Shown here: positions 25,552 to 35,199 of the stretch, piece after piece
Layout of the letters: every line of letters begins with the position of its first letter
How positions within the stretch are numbered: the first letter of the stretch is position 1
Assembly (NCBI RefSeq): GCF_007679495.1
Contig: NZ_VEGP01000014.1
Coordinates: forward strand, 36,313-100,312
Length of the DNA: 64,000 nt
DNA from: Paenibacillus sp. 32O-W
GTDB lineage: Bacteria; Bacillota; Bacilli; Paenibacillales; NBRC-103111
Direction: 5' to 3'
Program-made: the position numbers and the translations under genes
Notes under the pieces: model-generated
The model's database searches: none
Told to the model about the DNA's origin: nothing
The model's input: the letters and a program-made list of their open reading frames with translations, nothing else

Positions 25552-26133
25552 TTATGGCGTAACTTTAGAGCCGTCTTTGTTAGTTACCATGTAATTGCCT
25601 TTAACCATTACATATATGACGGTTTGGTTACTTGTATCCGATTGAATACCGCGTCCTTCTCTTGGGAATAATAATAAATGATTCAATTCAATGACGGTTC
25701 CTGCTGACAAATCTTTTCCTGAGGTAACATCGGGAATCCCATTATCGTCACTGCTTACGGCAATGGCTTTGCCATTCCGCACTATAACCTCCGTCCCGGG
25801 GGCAGCATATAAAGTCTGGCCAGGATCTAGTTCAACTACCGTCACTTCTAGACTGCTTCCAACCGAAGAGCCGGACCCTGAACCTGCCTGTATTTCTTTA
25901 AGAATTTCTTCCTTCAGCTTTTGAAGATCAATATCTGTTGTTGCCGGGGTGCCACCGCCTCCGGTTATAGCCTTAATTTGCTGATCTACATAACTTTTTG
26001 TAACTAACGGATCGTCAGCCGTTCCAGGCTTTTCACCAGCTCCGGTATCAGCACTTGTCGTCATAATCGAACCAAGCCACAATCCCGCTCCCAACAAAAC
26101 GGGGGCCGCTATAAACTTCCATTTCGATTTCAT
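25552..26133 (-). CDS. Secreted protein of unknown function
   Basis: 193 residues. Signal peptide at about 1-28 (KFIAAPVLLGAGLWLGSIMTTSA), then a low-complexity linker with DDPLVTKSYVDQQI, a short helix (LQKLKEEILKEIQAG), a Gly/Ser stretch and a compact domain of about 95 residues (LEVTVVELDPGQTLYAAPGTEVIVRNGKA) with LLLFPREGRGIQS. I do not recognise the domain. It lies between the SASP gene and the S-layer gene, behind the S-layer terminator, so it is not obviously part of either unit. Confidence 0.75.
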   Translation of the reverse strand: MKSKWKFIAAPVLLGAGLWLGSIMTTSADTGAGEKPGTADDPLVTKSYVDQQIKAITGGGGTPATTDIDLQKLKEEILKEIQAGSGSGSSVGSSLEVTVVELDPGQTLYAAPGTEVIVRNGKAIAVSSDDNGIPDVTSGKDLSAGTVIELNHLLLFPREGRGIQSDTSNQTVIYVMVKGNYMVTNKDGSKVTP

Positions 26134-26190
26134 AAAGTCACCTCTTGTTCTTTTTTAAACCAGGCTAACTACATTAAACCAAAACCGGAC

Positions 26191-26219
26191 AAAAAAAAGA
26201 ACCCCCGAAGGGGTTCTTT
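26191..26219 (-). terminator. Strong intrinsic terminator of the S-layer gene
   Basis: A 10-bp stem (aaagaacccc 26196-26205 with ggggttcttt 26210-26219) closed on the minus strand by a TTCG tetraloop and followed by eight T residues. Confidence 0.94.
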
Positions 26220-26231
26220 CAGTGGAAACAA

Positions 26232-29096
26232 TTATCTTGCCAGATCAACAGAAACAGTTTTACCGCTAGTAGTAACAGCAGTCAACTTAAAGGAAGTAAC
26301 TCCTGCTTCAACAGTAATTGTACCGTTTTTGTTGTCAGTTACTTTACCGCTTCCTTCGATGTTGCTTGCGGAGAAGGAAACAGTGAACATTCCTGCATCT
26401 CCGAAGAGATCTTCGTTCTTGAATTCAACTCCGTATTGATCCTTAACTTTGATATCTCCGAAAAGATCTTTAACGTTCAAAGTAGTACCGGAGATTTTCT
26501 TAGCTTTAGTATCAGAAGCTGTGATGGACTCAATATAAGGAGCAGTGTTGCTTACTTCTACGTCCTTCAGAGTTTCAAAATAGCTTCCTACGAAGGAAGG
26601 AGCAAATTCAACTGTGACGTCAACTTTACCAGCGTTCTTACCGTATACTCTGAAGCCGTCTGCGTTATCAACACCAGCTACATAACTGTTGGAAACAGAT
26701 ACTGCTTTAACAGCATTATCCGGAAGTGCAACAGTTTTTCCGCCGGAATTTTTAGCAATTACTTCAACTTTAGGCAACTTAGAAACGTATTTGTTGTAAA
26801 CTGCATCCGTAACTGTTTTGCCTTTGTTGTTCTCAAGAGCATACAGACCTTTTTCGTATTTCTTAACTTCATAGGTCAGGTTTTTAGCTTCTTCAGCTTT
26901 AATGGTGTCAAACACTACAGAAACAGAATCAATCTGAGCTTCTTTTCCATTTTCAACTTTCAACAGTTGTGCAGTGAAGTTGAAACGACTGTTCGCATCT
27001 TTAATAGATTTGAAAGTAATTTCTTTGTCATTGAGGTTATCAATAATATTGGTAACAACTGTGTTAGCAAGAGCACTTGCTTCAATATCGCTCAAGCTTC
27101 CGGACAAAGTACTTACTTCAGTCTTAACTTTATAGTCTGTGAAGAATTTGCTGTTTTTCAGTTCTTCGCCATATTGGTCTTTGAACTTCAGTTTCAGAGA
27201 AGACTTCGCATCATAAAGTAATTGATCTTTCATTGCACTGGATACATAAATCTCATTCGGATAACGCTTTTCTTGAACAGAGATCGTTGTTTGTGCATTC
27301 TTGCCGCTTCTCGGAATTTGGGCATGAATAGTAACAGTTCCTTTTTGGCCAGATTCATTAGGTTGAATTTTGATCTTACCTTTGTCCGGACCGCTAGTTT
27401 CAAGTGTTACCGTAGCCGAAGGGGAAGCTCCGTATACGAAAAGCGTATTATTATAAGCTTTAACAATATCGTCAGCACTCAGAGTTGCACCATACTGATC
27501 TTTAACAACCAAAGGAAGATACTTAGCATCTACGTCACCGATTGCAACAGTTCCGTTGAACTCTCCGAAAGATACTTCATAAGGAGTTTTCGGAGAGGCT
27601 ACGTTGATTTTCAATTGGCTGCTGGATCCTGTACCGATAGCTACAGCATTTACAGTAATTTCACTATCTACCGTAAAGGAGTTGCTAGCTTCAACACGAA
27701 TATCCGGTACTTTGTCACCAGTTTCGTCTCTTACAAACTCAACTTTCAATGCAGCAGGGTTAGTGCTGTACAGTTGAACATACTGCTTAAGAGTATCCAG
27801 GTCTGTCAGCGGATGACCATATTGGTCGTAAGCTTCGTAGGTAATATAAGCATAGTCACCTGCATTCAAACGCTCTTTACCGTTTTGCAGAACCAGTTCT
27901 TTAAGAGTTACTTTACCTGCAGTTTGAGTGTCGCCAATTTGGAAGTTTTTGTTAGCCGATACTCCACCATTTTCAGCAATGATGGTGATGGAGAAGTAGC
28001 TTCCTCTTCCAATTTGAGGGCTATTGCCTTCACTAGGAGTTTTAGTATCCAGAGTAATTCTTTGCTTATCATTTGCAGCACTCAAGGCAACTGCACTATT
28101 GCTTCCAAGAACATTGAAGCGGGAAGCAGGCAGAGTGGATTGCTCGCCATATTGGTTCAAAGCTTCAAACTCAATAGTTACATTTTTAGCGATCGGAATA
28201 ATGTCGCTAGTAGATTTGAATTTGATCGATTTGATCGTTTCAGCTTGAACAGAAACGTCTTTGGAAGTGGAAGATCCAAGCTTAACGCCTTCTGCAGCTT
28301 CCAATTTAACAGTATAAGTACCTTCAATCAATGCCACGTTAGTGGTGAAAGTCGCTTTATCTTTCGCATCGTTCCATACAAGGCCGTCTTTCTCAGCCAG
28401 AGTTACTTTGTTTGCACCTCTGCTCAGAGTCAGAGTGATCTTGCTGGTATCTTCAACAGCTTTGTTGAAGGATACTTCGATTTTCTTAGCTCCTACAGCT
28501 TTAACATCGGAGATGTTAAGTTCAGCAGGTACGTTAACTTTGTTGTAAGCAGCGTAGATTGCCTCAACCAGTTGAGCACGAGTAGCAGGTACAGTGTAGT
28601 CAGCAGCTTCAGAGATAAAACCGCCTTTGAGAGCAGCAGCTACATGAGCTTTAGCCCAGTCGGAAACTACACCTTTTACTTCGTCGTCAGACTGAGCAAT
28701 TCCCAGTGCGCGAACCAAAGTAGTTGCCAGTTGCTCGATGGTTACTTCACCGGAAGGAGAGAAAATTCCATCCCAAGTACCATCCATGATCTTAGCTTTA
28801 GTTACTGCACCGATGAAACCAGCAGCCCAACCTGCACCATCCAGGTCAGTATAAACGTTAGCTGCAGCAGCATCCTCGGTCAAACCTTTAGTTTTAGTCA
28901 AAACTTTCGCGAATTGTGCGCGAGTCATGTTTTCTTCAAGAGCCGGCTTGTCGCCGTCAGTTCCTTCGAAAACTCCCTTTCCTTTAAGGAACTCATATTT
29001 CTCCAAAGTAGTTGCAGGCTCAGCAGCAGAAACTACTGAAGCAAACATGGAGAAGACCATAGCTATTGCTACGAGTAAAGACAAACTTTTCTTCAT
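26232..29096 (-). CDS. Major S-layer protein with N-terminal SLH domains
   Basis: About 954 residues from ATG at 29096 (MKKSLSLLVAIAMVFSMFASVVSAAEP), preceded by gaggaggag; the 54 upstream codons are leader. The signal peptide is cleaved after about residue 28. Three SLH modules (about 30-200) carry TRAQ, TIEQ and TRAQ at the wall-polymer contact. The rest is many beta-sandwich, Ig-like repeats with KDQYG/DQYG motifs, the self-assembling lattice part. Very few cysteines and heavy Lys/Val/Thr usage fit an S-layer subunit. A long leader and a strong terminator fit high expression. Confidence 0.9.
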   Translation of the reverse strand: MKKSLSLLVAIAMVFSMFASVVSAAEPATTLEKYEFLKGKGVFEGTDGDKPALEENMTRAQFAKVLTKTKGLTEDAAAANVYTDLDGAGWAAGFIGAVTKAKIMDGTWDGIFSPSGEVTIEQLATTLVRALGIAQSDDEVKGVVSDWAKAHVAAALKGGFISEAADYTVPATRAQLVEAIYAAYNKVNVPAELNISDVKAVGAKKIEVSFNKAVEDTSKITLTLSRGANKVTLAEKDGLVWNDAKDKATFTTNVALIEGTYTVKLEAAEGVKLGSSTSKDVSVQAETIKSIKFKSTSDIIPIAKNVTIEFEALNQYGEQSTLPASRFNVLGSNSAVALSAANDKQRITLDTKTPSEGNSPQIGRGSYFSITIIAENGGVSANKNFQIGDTQTAGKVTLKELVLQNGKERLNAGDYAYITYEAYDQYGHPLTDLDTLKQYVQLYSTNPAALKVEFVRDETGDKVPDIRVEASNSFTVDSEITVNAVAIGTGSSSQLKINVASPKTPYEVSFGEFNGTVAIGDVDAKYLPLVVKDQYGATLSADDIVKAYNNTLFVYGASPSATVTLETSGPDKGKIKIQPNESGQKGTVTIHAQIPRSGKNAQTTISVQEKRYPNEIYVSSAMKDQLLYDAKSSLKLKFKDQYGEELKNSKFFTDYKVKTEVSTLSGSLSDIEASALANTVVTNIIDNLNDKEITFKSIKDANSRFNFTAQLLKVENGKEAQIDSVSVVFDTIKAEEAKNLTYEVKKYEKGLYALENNKGKTVTDAVYNKYVSKLPKVEVIAKNSGGKTVALPDNAVKAVSVSNSYVAGVDNADGFRVYGKNAGKVDVTVEFAPSFVGSYFETLKDVEVSNTAPYIESITASDTKAKKISGTTLNVKDLFGDIKVKDQYGVEFKNEDLFGDAGMFTVSFSASNIEGSGKVTDNKNGTITVEAGVTSFKLTAVTTSGKTVSVDLAR

Positions 29097-29597
29097 AACC
29101 TTTTTTTCTCCTCCTCGAAATCGTTTCGGTTCATGAGTGTGAGTATTACAATAATTGGAGCTCGATTTCCTCATTGGCCGATTCACCCCCTTTCCAGAGT
29201 TGAGCGTCATTACTATAATGAAGGTCTGCAACATGATGTTACAGAAACTAGTAAACATAGAAAACTAGAGACTCGAATGCCACTTTACCTATTATACAAT
29301 GGCCTATCCTTGTCGTAAAGTGTATTTTGAGAAATTTATCCAATCGAATCCCGGTAATAACGGGTTGAATCATTGTTGTTCAATGTATTAAACGTACCCC
29401 GTTTCAAAAAGTTGCGCTTATTCGGAAAAAGTTTTTAGATGGAAATAAATACAATATGTTTTCTCACTTGTTTATGTATTCACCCTACTTGTCCGGCACT
29501 TCCTAGTATACATGGTTATTCGGGGACCGTCATTCTGAAATAATTACCATGGGATAGAGCCTGACCGTTAATAGACAGGCTCTACCATTATAATACC
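29097..29597 (-). promoter_or_regulatory. Long leader and promoter region of the S-layer gene
   Basis: About 500 nt without a gene. It holds a promoter candidate at 29291-29319, a leader of about 190 nt, and near the far end a 9-bp inverted repeat (29555-29563 with 29576-29584) that may end the upstream SLH gene but lacks a T-run. Long stable leaders are usual for S-layer mRNAs. Nothing else is recognised. Confidence 0.6.
29291..29319 (-). promoter_or_regulatory. SigA-type promoter of the S-layer gene
   Basis: On the minus strand, TTTACG (29319-29314), a 17-nt spacer and a perfect TATAAT (29296-29291). Confidence 0.65.
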
Positions 29598-32500
29598 CTA
29601 GTTTAAGTTTTTAGGAAACATCTTTGTCGATTTTTGCAGAAGACGAACGGCAATTTGTCCGGCTTCCGCTCTTGTCAGGTACGATTGCGGATGGAAACTG
29701 TAGGTTGGCTTCTTCTCTCCTTCAGCCAGCGGGTTCTGCTGCCCCACCATAATCCCCGCTCCGTTGATAGCTTCTACAGACGGGCGGGCATAATAAGTGA
29801 TCTCCGAAGCATCCTTAAAACTCTTCTCCAGCTTAGCAAACAGCTTCTCGTCATTAATGGCAAGCTTCAGCTCCAACGCACGTGCTATCATGGTTGCAGC
29901 CTGTTCACGTCTCAGCCTCTCTGTTGGCGCAAAGTATCGATTCGATACCCCGTCAATAAGACCCGCCCGGGCTGCAGTCTCTAAATATTCGTAATTCCAT
30001 GTGATCGCCTGATCCCCTGGGTTAACGTCTACAAAGGTTGGAACCCCTTCATAGTTCAACGGAATATTTAGCGCTTTGACCAATAGTGCCGCAAATTCCC
30101 CGCGAGTGGTGTAATCATCCACCCCGAAATCCTCTGTCCGCAGGTTCGTCATAACACCTTTAGAGAACAACGCCTGCAGAACATTACGGGCCCACGGATG
30201 GTTGGTGACATCGTTAAATCCGTATCTTAATTTGGCCACCATATAATAACCAAAGTCATCGAACGGAACCGTAATTGTATTTTTCTTGGTATCTACTTCT
30301 CCACCAATATTAACCCACTGCCCCTTGTCGTTAAAGAAGAATACGGTCACGTTCGTTCCCGCATCATTCACCACGGAATCGTCGAACTTGATGGTCAATT
30401 CGCCCCGTTTAGTGGGAACAAGCTTCCGTGCGGGCTCGAATAGGGTAAAGGTCCCTTCCAAAGAATATGGGTTTAAACCGTTTGTAGCCGGCTTATAGGA
30501 AGTTGTCCCCTTACGCCCATACTCTCCCACTCCCCCGGAAATCCAATAAATATCTGAAACCGGGGTAAAATGATCCCTGTTCATCATACTGGTAAACAGC
30601 CTGGAAAGGCGGGGCTCGATAGGAACAATTTTATGCCCGTTCCCATCCTTATTATCCGATCCCTGGTCCGGATCAAAGTTGATAATATTTCCGTAATCGT
30701 TCATTCTTTCCACGACACCATCGCTTGGGTCGGCAATCCCGAACAACAGCTTGGTATCTTCATAAAACTGTTCGACATTATTATTTAGACCTGGATAAGC
30801 CTTTCTCAAAATAGTTCCTTTCGGGAAAGTCAGCTCCAGATTTTTATCGAAAACGCTGTGCTTATTTGATATTTTCTCCATGTACTGAGCGCCTGTTTGA
30901 TTACTGTAGGCATAGTAAACATTAACCGAAGCATTAATTTTTCCCGATGGTCGCTCGATGACAATTTTGAGCGCGTTATCCTTTTGAGGCTTCAAGCCGA
31001 CATAATCAAGCACGAAACGGTCATTATAATCCGAACGTTTCTCGGCCTTCTGCCCATTGATCAACACTTCAGTGGCACCTTCCGCCTCGATGTCAAAATG
31101 AACGAAGTTTTTGTTCACGACAATCCGATCTCCTACCGTTGGCTGAGGGGAGAGTATACGGAAGCTGGCCAATTCGCGGACCACTTCAATTCTCTGAACG
31201 CTGGTAGCTCCCACATTATTTTTCAATTCCAGTACAAAAGGGTAGCTTCCTGTATTGCTCATATCGAAATTTTGCAGCCGGAACGTAAAGTTCTTGGGAC
31301 TTCCATAATAATCGTAGTCATACCCCTGCTTTATGCTAAGATCCAACGGAGTCGAGCTTTTCGGCCGGTCATTATAAGGATCGGGATCTCCATCGTTCGT
31401 TGTTTTAAATTCAACAATCGTTTCTCCGCCATGAGAGAGCTTGACATAGTTGGCTCCACCTGCCTTAAAGACTATATCCACCTTCTTCAGACTGGTAGAA
31501 AATTGACCGTTGCGGAACAGGATGTCCGGGGAATCGACAAATATTCTATTCAATTCATTATCCGTGCCATTTACGGACAAAGGGGCTCGGCCATCACTCG
31601 GAATAATAACAGGCTCAAATCTTTCGATTGTCGACACATTAGTGTCTACGATATACAAACGAATTTCTTTGATAACTTCACGAATAATGGAGTTATCGTC
31701 TGTATATAGCGCTCGAAGAACAAGTCTGTTCTCGCCATAGTTTAATTGCCCCAGAGCATTCCCTACCACTAAAGGCTCCAGAGTAAACTCCAGTGAAGTT
31801 CCATCATAGCGGAAGGAAGACGGGGTTATCCCGTTGACCGAGTAGTCGAATTCTTTAACCGAATCGAATCCGACCAGCTTTACTTTAGGAGCATCCAAGG
31901 TCTTGTTCCCTTGCCTGGAATCCAGTGTAATGGTCTGGCCATCATAATAATTTTCTACGTAGATAAAGTTTTTGGATACATAATTAACAGTAACGGTATA
32001 AACTGCCGTCGTTCCATCATAACTAAACCGAATTTTTTGCTCTCCGCTTGGGAAATTACTGATCTCGTAAATATGGTTTTTAGAATCAATTCGACTGATA
32101 TGCTTTACAGTCAGGCTGCCTAACGGCATGAGCGCCGCCTTTAATTTATCTTCTGCGCCTGCAGCAATGTCCTTATCAAATTCTACCTGTACATAGAAAG
32201 TAGAAGACTGTACTTCGCTATTATCCAGTTTTCCCTTGTTAATATACTGTGAGCCGTCTTTCTCTACCAGATACATATTCTTTATAAGCCTTTGGTTTGG
32301 CAAATAGCTGAAGTAACGAGTAACGGTTGTATCCAGAGAGTCGTATTCCACACGAATCGCTACGGCCTGTTCTCCCGAAGCCGGCAGTCCCGTGGTCGTG
32401 ATTGTATACGGGTTCGTTTTGAACTCCACTAACCGATATTTGATACTTCCATCATTAGCGGGTACATCGGTAATAGAAGTGACGTTCGCCAAATTAACCG

Positions 32501-33464
32501 GATTTGGATTGTTGGCGGCATTATTAGGGTCTTGAACGGTTACCGTAACATTATTCAAGTCAAACGGTACGGCAGAATACGGAATAATCATGCCCGCTTC
32601 AATCACAGCTTGCTGTGAAGGATCGGTCAGTGCCGGTTTCCCTGCTAATAGAGACTGGGTTCCATCCCCGGCATGGACAATGTCCAGCTTATAGTACGGC
32701 TGATCAGGATCATAATAGTAAATAGTGCGCTTTACATTGACTTTATTGGCTTGATTCTCCAACTGAAAATCGAGCTCATTCTTGCCGGGCTTCAGTGTCA
32801 ATGGAGGAACGAAGAACATCCCGTCCTCGAGAACATTCGCCTTCTGGCCATTGACCAGAATTGTCTTAACATTATTGGCTTTCCCATCAATATAGACCTG
32901 CATTTCAAACGCTTCATCCACTCCGGACGGCTTTTCTATCACAATGGGTGCCCCTTCGTTCAGGTCAACCGCCGTGCTGTTATCGGATCTCACCTTCAAC
33001 GATTGCAGGTAAGGAGCATCATCATACACGATATAAAACGTATCCGAACGTTCGATATTTCCCTGCTTCCCGGTAATGGTCACTTTATTGAATCCGGAAA
33101 ACAACTCCAAACTGCGAATTTCAAACCGATTGTTTGACAAAGGATTGCCCGCCGCCGTGAAATATCTCTGGGGATCCGGAACCCATTTGCCCGATTGGTT
33201 AATTAACTGTTCCACCCTTACGGTTATGGATTCGGCGGATACATACTGATAAGTTCCAGTAATGTTCAGGCGATTGGAATCCGCCACATAGGAATTATCC
33301 CTGCTTATTTCACCGGGATTGGCTTTGTTGGCTAATTGCTGGTTGTCGGGTATAAAATAGTTTGGAGCCGCCGCATACACCTTGGGCGCCAATGCCGGAA
33401 TAAGAGTGACCAGCAAAGCCGCAACCATAAGCATGCTTGTCCATTTTCGCAATAATACGTTCAA
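29598..33464 (-). CDS. Large secreted SLH-domain protein
   Basis: 1288 residues. Signal peptide about 1-32 (MLMVAALLVTLIPALAPKVYAA). The long middle is made of repeated beta-sandwich stretches (IVRVEVYD-like strands, VLELKNNVGATSVQRIEVVRELA) of unknown role. Three SLH modules at about 1110-1285 have TRGE, RREQ and TRAE motifs, so it is probably anchored to the pyruvylated wall polymer. It neighbours the S-layer gene, tagO and csaB. Its leader has a SigD-like promoter at 33614-33641, which would link it to motility. Confidence 0.85.
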   Translation of the reverse strand: MNVLLRKWTSMLMVAALLVTLIPALAPKVYAAAPNYFIPDNQQLANKANPGEISRDNSYVADSNRLNITGTYQYVSAESITVRVEQLINQSGKWVPDPQRYFTAAGNPLSNNRFEIRSLELFSGFNKVTITGKQGNIERSDTFYIVYDDAPYLQSLKVRSDNSTAVDLNEGAPIVIEKPSGVDEAFEMQVYIDGKANNVKTILVNGQKANVLEDGMFFVPPLTLKPGKNELDFQLENQANKVNVKRTIYYYDPDQPYYKLDIVHAGDGTQSLLAGKPALTDPSQQAVIEAGMIIPYSAVPFDLNNVTVTVQDPNNAANNPNPVNLANVTSITDVPANDGSIKYRLVEFKTNPYTITTTGLPASGEQAVAIRVEYDSLDTTVTRYFSYLPNQRLIKNMYLVEKDGSQYINKGKLDNSEVQSSTFYVQVEFDKDIAAGAEDKLKAALMPLGSLTVKHISRIDSKNHIYEISNFPSGEQKIRFSYDGTTAVYTVTVNYVSKNFIYVENYYDGQTITLDSRQGNKTLDAPKVKLVGFDSVKEFDYSVNGITPSSFRYDGTSLEFTLEPLVVGNALGQLNYGENRLVLRALYTDDNSIIREVIKEIRLYIVDTNVSTIERFEPVIIPSDGRAPLSVNGTDNELNRIFVDSPDILFRNGQFSTSLKKVDIVFKAGGANYVKLSHGGETIVEFKTTNDGDPDPYNDRPKSSTPLDLSIKQGYDYDYYGSPKNFTFRLQNFDMSNTGSYPFVLELKNNVGATSVQRIEVVRELASFRILSPQPTVGDRIVVNKNFVHFDIEAEGATEVLINGQKAEKRSDYNDRFVLDYVGLKPQKDNALKIVIERPSGKINASVNVYYAYSNQTGAQYMEKISNKHSVFDKNLELTFPKGTILRKAYPGLNNNVEQFYEDTKLLFGIADPSDGVVERMNDYGNIINFDPDQGSDNKDGNGHKIVPIEPRLSRLFTSMMNRDHFTPVSDIYWISGGVGEYGRKGTTSYKPATNGLNPYSLEGTFTLFEPARKLVPTKRGELTIKFDDSVVNDAGTNVTVFFFNDKGQWVNIGGEVDTKKNTITVPFDDFGYYMVAKLRYGFNDVTNHPWARNVLQALFSKGVMTNLRTEDFGVDDYTTRGEFAALLVKALNIPLNYEGVPTFVDVNPGDQAITWNYEYLETAARAGLIDGVSNRYFAPTERLRREQAATMIARALELKLAINDEKLFAKLEKSFKDASEITYYARPSVEAINGAGIMVGQQNPLAEGEKKPTYSFHPQSYLTRAEAGQIAVRLLQKSTKMFPKNLN

Positions 33465-33613
33465 CGTTAGAACCTCCTTGTGTATTATCCTATATACTCC
33501 GTTCGGGGAACGGGTAATCGTTCATCCAGTCTGTTGAGGCACTTCTGTTCCTCTCCCTTTTCGCTACTTCCCTCCAATCCAAACATCAAAAAAAAGTGGA
33601 TACATACTTAACT

Positions 33614-33641
33614 TTATCGGCAAATGAACGATCTTTTTTTA
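33614..33641 (-). promoter_or_regulatory. Candidate SigD promoter upstream of the large SLH gene
   Basis: On the minus strand, TAAA (33641-33638), a 16-nt spacer and GCCGATAA (33621-33614). Same spacing and -10 as the flgM candidate. It lies about 150 nt before the start codon. Confidence 0.4.
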
Positions 33642-33657
33642 TAGCTTTTTGCAGACC

Positions 33658-33686
33658 AAAAAACCCTGCATCACAAAATGCAGGGT
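33658..33686 (-). terminator. Intrinsic terminator of the tagO/wecA-like gene
   Basis: A perfect 9-bp stem (accctgcat 33663-33671 with atgcagggt 33678-33686) is followed on the minus strand by a T-run. Confidence 0.9.
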
Positions 33687-33703
33687 CTTAAAAAACTAGT
33701 ATG

Positions 33704-34798
33704 TTATTTAGAAGTCCGCCTAACGGATGCCGGAAGAAGTCGCCGGAGAAGTCTGAGCACCGGCTTGCGGCTCTTGCTTATTATTCCTATCGCCTCCGCT
33801 CCAACCTCCATAACAAGCAATAAAACAACGACAATGACAATTGCGCCCCATTGGGAGGCTTTGGTTAGCAGGACCGCACACAGCCCGAAGGCCAGCGAGA
33901 TGCCGTAGATAATCAGAACCGTTTTGCGCATGCTGAAGCCAAGCCCCATCAAGCAATGATGGAGATGGCCTTTATCGGCCGTAAAGATAGGCTTCTTGTT
34001 CAACTTCCTGCGGATGATGGCCATTAATGTATCCGAAATCGGCACTCCCAATATCGCAAGAGGGACCAAAAAAGAAACGATGGTAGCCGACTTAAACCCA
34101 AGAATCGATAAGGTTGCCAAGCTGAATCCGAGAAACAGCGATCCGGAATCGCCCATAAAAATTTTGGCAGGGTGAAAGTTATAGAACAAAAATCCTACAA
34201 TACTACCAAGCAAAATCAAGCTTATGACAATAACGGTCAGGTTTCCCATCATAATCGCAAGTACAAGAATTGCAGATGTGGCGATCGCAGAAACCCCTGC
34301 GGACAAACCGTCTAGTCCGTCAATCAGATTAATGGCGTTAGTTACTCCAACTATCCAAAATATTGTAATTGGAATGCTGATCCAGGAATTCAGATCAATG
34401 GCATCGCCGAAGGGCAGCTTTATGTAATCAATCTGCATCCCAAAAGCTATAACCACCCCGGCAGCCGCTAATTGGCCTGCAAGCTTTATCTTGGGAGATA
34501 AATTATACTTATCATCCAATGCGCCTACGAATACAATGATGGCACCGCCCAAGATCAACCCAAGAACGACATGAGTATCAAAATCGTTAAGGGCGGGCGA
34601 AATAATAAAGAAAGTTGCAACAAAAGCAAGGAATATGGCCAAGCCACCCATTCGAGGCATAATCCGTGTATGAACCGAACGATGATTAGGCACATCAATA
34701 GCGCCGAACCAAACCGCAAACTTCTTCACTAGCGGGGTCAAAATGACAGCCAGAACGCACGAAACCGTTAATCCTATGACATAAATGATCCAATTCAT
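33704..34798 (-). CDS. tagO: Polyprenyl-phosphate GlcNAc/HexNAc-1-phosphate transferase (TagO/WecA type)
   Basis: Integral membrane GT4-type enzyme that transfers a HexNAc-1-phosphate to undecaprenyl phosphate, the first step of secondary wall polymer or teichoic acid synthesis. 364 residues, about 10-11 helices. Signatures: VPNHRSVHTRIMPRMGG (loop), FVGALDDKYNLSP (catalytic Asp pair), NAINLIDGLDGLSAG, FMGDSGSLFLGF and KGHLHHCLMGLG (His motif). Context with csaB and SLH proteins suggests it starts the wall polymer to which SLH domains bind. The symbol could also be wecA. Confidence 0.9.
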   Translation of the reverse strand: MNWIIYVIGLTVSCVLAVILTPLVKKFAVWFGAIDVPNHRSVHTRIMPRMGGLAIFLAFVATFFIISPALNDFDTHVVLGLILGGAIIVFVGALDDKYNLSPKIKLAGQLAAAGVVIAFGMQIDYIKLPFGDAIDLNSWISIPITIFWIVGVTNAINLIDGLDGLSAGVSAIATSAILVLAIMMGNLTVIVISLILLGSIVGFLFYNFHPAKIFMGDSGSLFLGFSLATLSILGFKSATIVSFLVPLAILGVPISDTLMAIIRRKLNKKPIFTADKGHLHHCLMGLGFSMRKTVLIIYGISLAFGLCAVLLTKASQWGAIVIVVVLLLVMEVGAEAIGIISKSRKPVLRLLRRLLPASVRRTSK

Positions 34799-34843
34799 TA
34801 TAATTTACAACCCCTTAGTCTCTCCAGTTGCTTTCAGCACTCC

Positions 34844-34873
34844 ATTATACCTTGTTTGCAGTGCTTACTCCAA
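34844..34873 (-). promoter_or_regulatory. Candidate promoter of the tagO/wecA-like gene
   Basis: On the minus strand, TATAAT (34849-34844) and a weak TTGGAG (34873-34868), spacer 18 nt, about 45 nt before the start codon. Confidence 0.45.
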
Positions 34874-34983
34874 CCCGTTTTATCGACAAAATGCGGGTTT
34901 TTAGTGATATTGTCAGTCATTTTTTCATAGTTTGGTCACATTATCTTTCTCCCGCATTACTTTTCCGATATTTCTCGAACATG

Positions 34984-35080
34984 CAAGGATAAACGGCTAT
35001 CGCCGTCCTTTGGACAGGCGTGTTTACCGATGAAATATAAGAACAGGATAGATGAAAATTTATACTTTCTTATATTTTCA
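34984..35080. repeat. Structured intergenic repeat, copy A
   Basis: Starts caaggataaac and ends ttatactttct (35070), with an outer arm to 35080. Foldable parts: ggataaac with gtttacc around an inner gccgtcc/ggac hairpin, then gaaatataagaa (from 35032) pairing with ttcttatattttc (to 35080). Copy B at 63499-63587 is similar over nearly 90 nt, in the same orientation. No coding potential. Confidence 0.75.
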
Positions 35081-35199
35081 AAAAATCGCTTGCGGCCAAA
35101 CTAACGCCTTAAGACATCCGTTGGTTAAATTGATACTATCCGCATTCAATCTATACAACTGTATTCTTATATCGCTCACTATGAATGGTATTTGAAGAC

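Larger units (their letters stand above)
34799..35199. other. Intergenic region between tagO and csaB
   Basis: About 400 nt. It holds a promoter candidate for tagO at 34844-34873, a plus-strand terminator-like hairpin (34872-34904) with no gene before it, and copy A of the structured repeat at 34984-35080. The last 120 nt before csaB show nothing recognisable. Confidence 0.6.

Noticed and set aside
27222..29039. 605-codon open frame on the plus strand
   Set aside because: It lies antisense to the S-layer gene. Its composition (Ser, Phe, Asn rich) is the mirror of Lys/Val/Thr-rich repeats, and it has no ribosome site.
34872..34904. Plus-strand terminator-like hairpin (aacccg/cgggtt followed by T residues)
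   Set aside because: No plus-strand gene precedes it, and the stem needs a bulge; it overlaps the tagO promoter region.
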